A stretch of 64,000 nucleotides of DNA, taken from JBHGAV01 sp041946685. Its GTDB lineage: Bacteria; Acidobacteriota; Terriglobia; Bryobacterales; Bryobacteraceae. Shown piece by piece: positions 59,458 to 64,000 of the stretch. The translations under genes were made by a program, and so were the position numbers. Each line of letters opens with the position of its first letter. The stretch's first letter is position 1. The stretch is taken from positions 1 to 64,000 of the forward strand of contig JBHGAV010000013.1 of assembly GCA_041946685.1 (NCBI GenBank), given 5' to 3'. The notes under the pieces are model-generated. The model saw only the letters and a program-made list of their open reading frames with translations, had not been told where the DNA came from and ran no database searches.

Positions 59458-61371
59458 TTGGTTACCGTGGCAGATTATCAGGCCACGTATGCCGTCGGCT
59501 CTTGCATGAGCATCTCCCAGTCGATATGCTTTCAAGGAATGGCTCGTGGCACGGTTGAGTCTGGAGGCACTCTGACATCCGGGGAGATCCGGGCCGCACT
59601 CTCTCAAGTAGTTGCATCGAAAGCCTTTTCGCGCTCCGAACAACATCGCCGCTTCCTCCGGTACGCCGTAGAGAGCGCCCTGGAGCAGAGAGTCGAGGTG
59701 TTGAAAGAACTCACTCTGGGTGTTGAGGTTTTCGGCCGCGGCCCCGATTTCGACCCCAGCGCGGATAACGTGGTCCGCGTGGAGGCCCGTCGCCTCCGGC
59801 AGCGCCTAAGGACGTACTACCTGGACGAGGGGCGTGCAGACGAGGTGATCATCGAACTGCCCGTTGGGGGCTACGTCCCTCAGTTCTCCCGAAGAGCGGC
59901 GCCGGAGGCCCCTGCAACCGGGGGCAGACCCTGGTTTCGAGTGTCCGCCCTGGCTGCAATCCTGCTCGTTGTGCTCGCGTCCCTCGCGGTTCTGTGGCTC
60001 CGACACAGGGAGCCTCCCCTACTTGCCGTGTTGCCCTTTGCCGAATTCGGCTCCGCCGGCGACAACCCCGGCCGCGGCGACTCCATTGCCGACGACATCC
60101 TGCAACTGCTCGCCGAAACACCGCGCCTGCGCGTCGTCAGCCGGACTTCCGCCTTCCGCTTCCGATCGCAGAGTACCGGCCTCGCCGAGATCCGCCGGCA
60201 GTTAGGGGCACAGGTCTTGCTGGAGGGAAGTGTCAAGCAAGTCGGGAACCAAACTCAGATCTCGGCGCGACTGGTCCGCGGCGAGACCGGTGTTCCGATC
60301 TGGGCCGGCACCCAGGAGGCCGACGCGGAGGGATTGGGCGTTGCCGAAAGAGCCATCGCGGCTGGAGTGGCTGCGGCGTTGAAGGCCGGCGCCCTGCCTC
60401 CGGCGCCCGCCCATTCACCGGCTCCCGAAGTGCGGGATCTGCTCGCCCAGGCTCGCTTTCTGGCTGCCAGGGGTGGCTCGCCGAGCCGCCAGCGAGCGGT
60501 GGACCTCTACCGGCGTGCCGTTGCTTTGGACCCCGGCTACGCCCGGGCATGGGGCGAACTGGCGCGCCAGCTCAGCCTGAACGCCTTCCACGAATCCGGC
60601 GAGGCGGACCGCCTGACGCGCGAGGCCAGGGACTCGGCCGCCCGAGCCCTGCGGCTGGACCCGAACCTCGCCGATGCGCATTTCGCCCTTGCCCGTCTGG
60701 CCTGGTTCCGCGACTGGGACTGGGTGGCCGCAGAGCGGGGTTGGAAGCGTGTGCTGGAGATCAATCCCAGCTACGCGGGGGCGCATCAAGCTTACGCCCT
60801 GGCCCTGGTGACGCGCAGGCGCTTTGGGGAAGCCCTGGCGCACTCCCGCCGGGCAGTCGAACTCGACCCCCTGGCGTATGCGGCGAGTAACGACCTGGGC
60901 GCGATTCTCTACGTGGCCCGGCGGTTCGACGAAGCGGCGGCCCACGCGCGGGCTTCCCTGTCACTGGTGCCCGGATCCCCCGCGGCTTTGTTTTTATTGG
61001 GAACCGTGGATGCCGCCCGCCGACGCTATCCCGACGCGATCCGGGAGCTCGAGGAGAGCGCCGGTCTTCAATCTCGGGATCCCTCTATCCTTGGGCGTTT
61101 GGGTAACGCCTACGCTCGCGCGGGCCGCCTCCGGGAGGCGCAGTCGGTGCTCACGGAGTTGGAGCGGAATCCGAAGGCTCCGTGCATCTACCTGGCCATG
61201 GTAGAGACGGGGCTGGGCCGCCAGGACCGCGCGCTCCAGTTGCTGGAACGGAGCGTGGCGGGGAGGGAGCCGGATGCTGTGTTCCTCGGTGTCGACGCCG
61301 TATTCGATCCCCTGCGCCGAGACAGCCGCTTTCGGGCGCTGTGCGCCAAGTTGGGCGTCCCTTCAGGGTGA
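59458..61371 (+). CDS. Winged-helix-like, TolB-like and TPR membrane protein
   Basis: 637 aa. The TTG at 59458 has AAGGAG eight bases upstream; ATG 59539 is an alternative and nearer the family's usual start. N-terminal domain: EIRAALSQVVASKAFSRSEQ, FLRYAVESALEQRVEVLKEL and FDPSADNVVRVEARRLRQRL, a motif common in acidobacterial signalling proteins. One membrane helix (about 160-182) precedes a TolB/FlgO-like domain (LAVLPFAEFGSAGDNPGRGD, GAQVLLEGSVKQVGNQTQIS) and about seven TPR repeats. Probably an envelope sensor or assembly scaffold. Confidence 0.75.
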   Translation: MVTVADYQATYAVGSCMSISQSICFQGMARGTVESGGTLTSGEIRAALSQVVASKAFSRSEQHRRFLRYAVESALEQRVEVLKELTLGVEVFGRGPDFDPSADNVVRVEARRLRQRLRTYYLDEGRADEVIIELPVGGYVPQFSRRAAPEAPATGGRPWFRVSALAAILLVVLASLAVLWLRHREPPLLAVLPFAEFGSAGDNPGRGDSIADDILQLLAETPRLRVVSRTSAFRFRSQSTGLAEIRRQLGAQVLLEGSVKQVGNQTQISARLVRGETGVPIWAGTQEADAEGLGVAERAIAAGVAAALKAGALPPAPAHSPAPEVRDLLAQARFLAARGGSPSRQRAVDLYRRAVALDPGYARAWGELARQLSLNAFHESGEADRLTREARDSAARALRLDPNLADAHFALARLAWFRDWDWVAAERGWKRVLEINPSYAGAHQAYALALVTRRRFGEALAHSRRAVELDPLAYAASNDLGAILYVARRFDEAAAHARASLSLVPGSPAALFLLGTVDAARRRYPDAIRELEESAGLQSRDPSILGRLGNAYARAGRLREAQSVLTELERNPKAPCIYLAMVETGLGRQDRALQLLERSVAGREPDAVFLGVDAVFDPLRRDSRFRALCAKLGVPSG

Positions 61372-61417
61372 CGGACTCCGCCGCCGGGCCCCCTGCGACG
61401 GGCTTTCGACTGGGTCC

Positions 61418-62515
61418 TCAGTGCACCAGCACCGCGTACGCCCGGCGGGCAACGATCAGCTCTTCATTGGTGGCAAGCGCCAGCACGGCAACGGGCGAGG
61501 TGCCCGGCGAGATAAGCCGGTCCCCTTTCCCTTGTTCGTTGCGCTCCCGGTCCAGCCGGATGCCGAGGAACTCCAGGCCCGCGCAGCAGGCCGCGCGGAG
61601 CCGCGGCGAGTTCTCGCCGATCCCCCCGGTGAACGCCACCGCGTCCACGCCCCCCATAGCAGCCGCATAGGCGCCGATGGTCTTGCGCACCTCGTAGGCG
61701 AAAACGTGGAGCGCCAGCGCCGCGTCCTCGCTCCCCGCCGCTGCTGCCTGCTCCACGTCCCTGACGTCGCCGCCGGCGACACCGGAGAGGCCCGCCAGCC
61801 CGCCCCCTTTGGCCAGTTGTTCGCGCACCTCGTTCACCGCCCATCCGCGCTTGTCCATCATGTAGAGCACGGCGAACACGTCCAGGTCTCCGGAACGCGT
61901 GGCGTTCTCCAGCCCGGACTGAGGCGAAAAGCCCATGGTGGTGTCCACGCTTCTGCCCCGGTCGATCGCGCACATCGACGAACTCCCGCCCAGGTGGCAG
62001 CTCACCAGCCGGAGCGCGTCCCCGGGCTTCGCCAGCAGCTCTGCCGCGCGTTCGCCGATGTAGCGATGAGAGGCCCCATGAAAGCCGTAGCGCCGTATGC
62101 CGTGCTTTTCGCGCCATTCGGGAGGGACCCCGTAGCGGGCCACGTACTCGGGCATGGTGGCGTGGAACTCGGTCTCAAAGGCCGCCACCAGGGGAATGCC
62201 GGGCATGGCCTCGCGGAAAGCGCGGATGGCGGCGAGGTAGATCGTGTTGTGCGCCGGAGCGGCCGGAAGGAACTCCTCCATCGCCGCGATCACGCCGTCG
62301 TCGATCAGGAAGGTGCCGCGGTAGCGCGGGCCGGCATGGACGGCCTTGAAGCCCACGGCGTCGATGGGCACGTCGCCGACTCGGATTTCGGCCACCGCAT
62401 CGCGGTAGTCCTGGACACGTTCGAGGCGACCCTTGGAGATGACGCGCTCGGAGGGCATCTCCAGCACCTGGTACTTGAGAGAAGTGGAGCCGAGGTTGGG
62501 GATCAGCAGGTTCAT
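61418..62515 (-). CDS. ackA: Acetate kinase
   Basis: 365 aa, somewhat shorter than the usual 400. ASKHA motifs: NLGSTSLKYQVLEMP (substrate/phosphate, with STS for SSS), AFETEFHATMPEYVARYGVP, HGIRRYGFHGASHRYIGERA, CHLGGSSSMCAIDRGRSVDT and AFTGGIGENSPRLRAACC. It interconverts acetyl phosphate and acetate. The exact acyl specificity (acetate or propionate) is not fixed by these motifs. It begins 4 bp past the glycosidase stop on the same strand. Confidence 0.88.
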   Translation of the reverse strand: MNLLIPNLGSTSLKYQVLEMPSERVISKGRLERVQDYRDAVAEIRVGDVPIDAVGFKAVHAGPRYRGTFLIDDGVIAAMEEFLPAAPAHNTIYLAAIRAFREAMPGIPLVAAFETEFHATMPEYVARYGVPPEWREKHGIRRYGFHGASHRYIGERAAELLAKPGDALRLVSCHLGGSSSMCAIDRGRSVDTTMGFSPQSGLENATRSGDLDVFAVLYMMDKRGWAVNEVREQLAKGGGLAGLSGVAGGDVRDVEQAAAAGSEDAALALHVFAYEVRKTIGAYAAAMGGVDAVAFTGGIGENSPRLRAACCAGLEFLGIRLDRERNEQGKGDRLISPGTSPVAVLALATNEELIVARRAYAVLVH

Positions 62516-62519
62516 TCGA

Positions 62520-64000
62520 TCAGAACGCCTCCCTGGTCAAGGAAGCAAAGTCGCCCGAGACAGGCGCAAGCCGGTACCGGTAGGAATGGGGCTGGTCGCC
62601 CGGGATCCGGTAGGGCGGCAAGGGAAGGGCCCTCTCGCTCCAGCTATCGACGCCGCCCACGCCCATCTGCTTAAGGTCGAGGTTGAGGTAGACCTGCGGA
62701 CGGCGCGTCAGCCGGAAGGAATAGTCGGCCGCTTCGATCTCGTCCTTGGGGTAGTGGTAGGCGCTCACGCTGAGCGCCGGCGCGCCGATCGCCACCAGGC
62801 CGACGCCCTTCCTGTTGGTGAGCGCCACCCAGCGGACATCGACCTTGTTGCTGTTCTCCTGCGGCTTGGCAAACTCGTTCCACTGCTCCGCTACGGTGGA
62901 CCGGAAAACGCCGACCCGTTCGAAGTCCCGGTCGATGTAGGTCGGCACGGGCCCCCGGCCATACCAGGCGATGTTGTCGAAACCGGCCGCAACCACCAGT
63001 TCGGTTCCAAAGCGCGGCATCATGGGCGGCCTGGCGGCGCCCGGCTGATAGGAGGCTTCGACGATGACATCGCCGCTGCCGTAAACGGTGTAAGCAAGCG
63101 TGTACGCCGCTCCTACCGAAGGCAGGTCGGCCCGCACCGTCACCTTCCCTGTGCGTTCATCGATTCTCTCGACATCCACTCCCTTCACGCTCCAACCCTG
63201 ACCGGCCGACCGCCAGGCCGGAAAGCCCAAGGATGGATTCTTCTGGAGATAGCGCTGAACAGACCGCCATCCGCCGATGTCGTTCTCGGTCATGGCCCGC
63301 CAGAAGTCCGGAACCGGCCCACGCTCCAGCAGGCGCTGCCCCTTGTACGTGTAATCGCTCAGAAGACCGAAGTTCGTGTCGAACGTAACCGCGAAATCGG
63401 GCCCGGAAAGCCTGGCGCGGTTGCCCTCGTTGGATATGACGAGCGGCGGCATCTGCGCGGTTCTCAAGCGTGGCCTGGCCGCCTCCCAGGGCAGCTTGAA
63501 CTGCTCCCAGGAGATCTCGTGACCCTTCTTCGCCCAGGAGGTGTCGCTTCTCAGCACGAAGCTGAGGTTCAGCCAGTATTCGACGCCCGGCTCGGGACTC
63601 ACGGCGGGCAATGGGACGGTGAACTCCCGCTCTTGCTTGGGCTCGATATCGAGCACGGGCAAGGTTCCGGAGGCGATCGTGCGCCCCTCGGCCTTCACTT
63701 CCCAGCGGCCCTCGGCCAGGTCCCTGGGATTCAGAAAGTCGAACCAACTCTTGACCTTGATGCGGCCGGCCTTCAGGTCGACCGCCGAGCCGTGAAGGTA
63801 CCGGTAGACGTACTTGATGGCCCACAGGCCGCCATGCGGGTCGCGGTCGGCGCCCACCAGACCGTTCTGGCAGAAACTGTTGTCGTTGAACATGCCGATC
63901 CGGTCCTCCCACCAGCCGCCGTAAGCCAGGAAGGTCTTCTTGCCTCCGGGCGTCTGGTATTCGGCCGGAACGGGCTGGCGGAGGCCCTGGTCCACCCAGT
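62520..64000 (-). CDS. Beta-galactosidase family 2 glycosidase, C-terminal part (partial)
   Basis: The gene enters from the right edge; about 493 codons of its C-terminal half are present. Features match LacZ-type GH2 enzymes: GGWWEDRIGMFNDNSFCQNG near the end of the catalytic barrel, the Ig-like linker (LVISNEGNRARLSGPDFAVT), and the beta-galactosidase small-chain domain (GLLSDYTYKGQRLLERGPVP, FWRAMTENDIGG, AWYGRGPVPTYIDRDF). The catalytic residues lie outside the window. Cotranscribed with ackA by position. Confidence 0.85.
   Translation of the reverse strand, partial: WVDQGLRQPVPAEYQTPGGKKTFLAYGGWWEDRIGMFNDNSFCQNGLVGADRDPHGGLWAIKYVYRYLHGSAVDLKAGRIKVKSWFDFLNPRDLAEGRWEVKAEGRTIASGTLPVLDIEPKQEREFTVPLPAVSPEPGVEYWLNLSFVLRSDTSWAKKGHEISWEQFKLPWEAARPRLRTAQMPPLVISNEGNRARLSGPDFAVTFDTNFGLLSDYTYKGQRLLERGPVPDFWRAMTENDIGGWRSVQRYLQKNPSLGFPAWRSAGQGWSVKGVDVERIDERTGKVTVRADLPSVGAAYTLAYTVYGSGDVIVEASYQPGAARPPMMPRFGTELVVAAGFDNIAWYGRGPVPTYIDRDFERVGVFRSTVAEQWNEFAKPQENSNKVDVRWVALTNRKGVGLVAIGAPALSVSAYHYPKDEIEAADYSFRLTRRPQVYLNLDLKQMGVGGVDSWSERALPLPPYRIPGDQPHSYRYRLAPVSGDFASLTREAF

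Noticed and set aside
1..64000. tRNA, rRNA, CRISPR arrays, insertion sequences or prophage
   Set aside because: No clover-leaf sequence with acceptor and T-loop, regular spaced repeats, transposase or phage proteins were found while reading the genes and gaps; very short or degenerate remnants could have been missed.

Overview
The window is a GC-rich, gene-dense bacterial chromosome segment, most probably from an acidobacterium of the Solibacter/Bryobacter type. Three family-level clues support this: a protein with the 'Soli_cterm' (TIGR03437-like) domain (5972-7567), a von Willebrand A protein of the acidobacterial kind (111-908), and the winged-helix/TolB-like/TPR protein at 59458. LPS acylation, TonB, LolA-like, porin and PEP-CTERM genes show a Gram-negative envelope. 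I found no rRNA, tRNA, CRISPR array, insertion sequence or phage. Sixty-four protein genes are called, including a 38-aa and a 42-aa gene; both window edges cut a gene. Placement in the phylum is inference from these families.

Layout. 0-9.4 kb: envelope and metabolic genes (VWA protein, coiled-coil membrane protein, ThuA-like protein, tdh-kbl threonine degradation, ICMT-like methylase, Soli_cterm protein, fabH, SprT-like peptidase). 9.4-12.4 kb: an unrecognised locus with a one-TM protein, a 7-TM protein, a tiny secreted peptide with a C-x-x-C loop, a conserved-looking 153-aa protein and a Cro/CI regulator; the same 16-bp palindrome stands before the peptide/153-aa pair and before the regulator. 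12.6-16 kb: ubiX, pheA, lpxL-like and mnmA. 16.1-21.8 kb: a tightly overlapped operon (SAM hydrolase, DUF2911, LmbE-type deacetylase, 42-aa membrane peptide, sodium symporter). 21.8-29.4 kb: small proteins, heme A synthase, a barrel protein, a VOC protein, metH and a coiled-coil/PilZ protein.

29.6-37.9 kb is a complete phosphate regulon on the minus strand, in the order phoB-pstS-pstC-pstA-pstB-phoU-phoR-porin. Pho-box repeats with exact 11-bp spacing stand before phoB, inside the end of nadD, and again before pstS. Then come nadD, a barrel protein, rnhA, dus, a proline-rich/glycine-zipper protein and an unknown protein. 42.2-47.3 kb holds a TonB receptor-YfiR-histidine kinase module with a convergent receiver. 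47.4-54 kb: a barrel protein, a DUF4139 protein, homoserine dehydrogenase, an unknown membrane protein, a LolA-like protein and an acyltransferase-like membrane protein. 54.1-58.5 kb: an OmpR/CusS-type two-component system fused by overlap to a STAS gene, a CoA-disulfide-reductase-like flavoprotein and an orphan NuoI-type ferredoxin. The right end holds a PEP-CTERM protein, a TolB/TPR protein, acetate kinase and the C-terminal part of a GH2 beta-galactosidase.

The best candidate for an undescribed system is the 9.4-12.4 kb locus. It looks like a possible secreted-peptide signalling circuit, with a candidate peptide, a 7-TM protein and a regulator that carry shared operator-like sites. This rests on architecture and DNA motifs seen here, not on any known homologous system.
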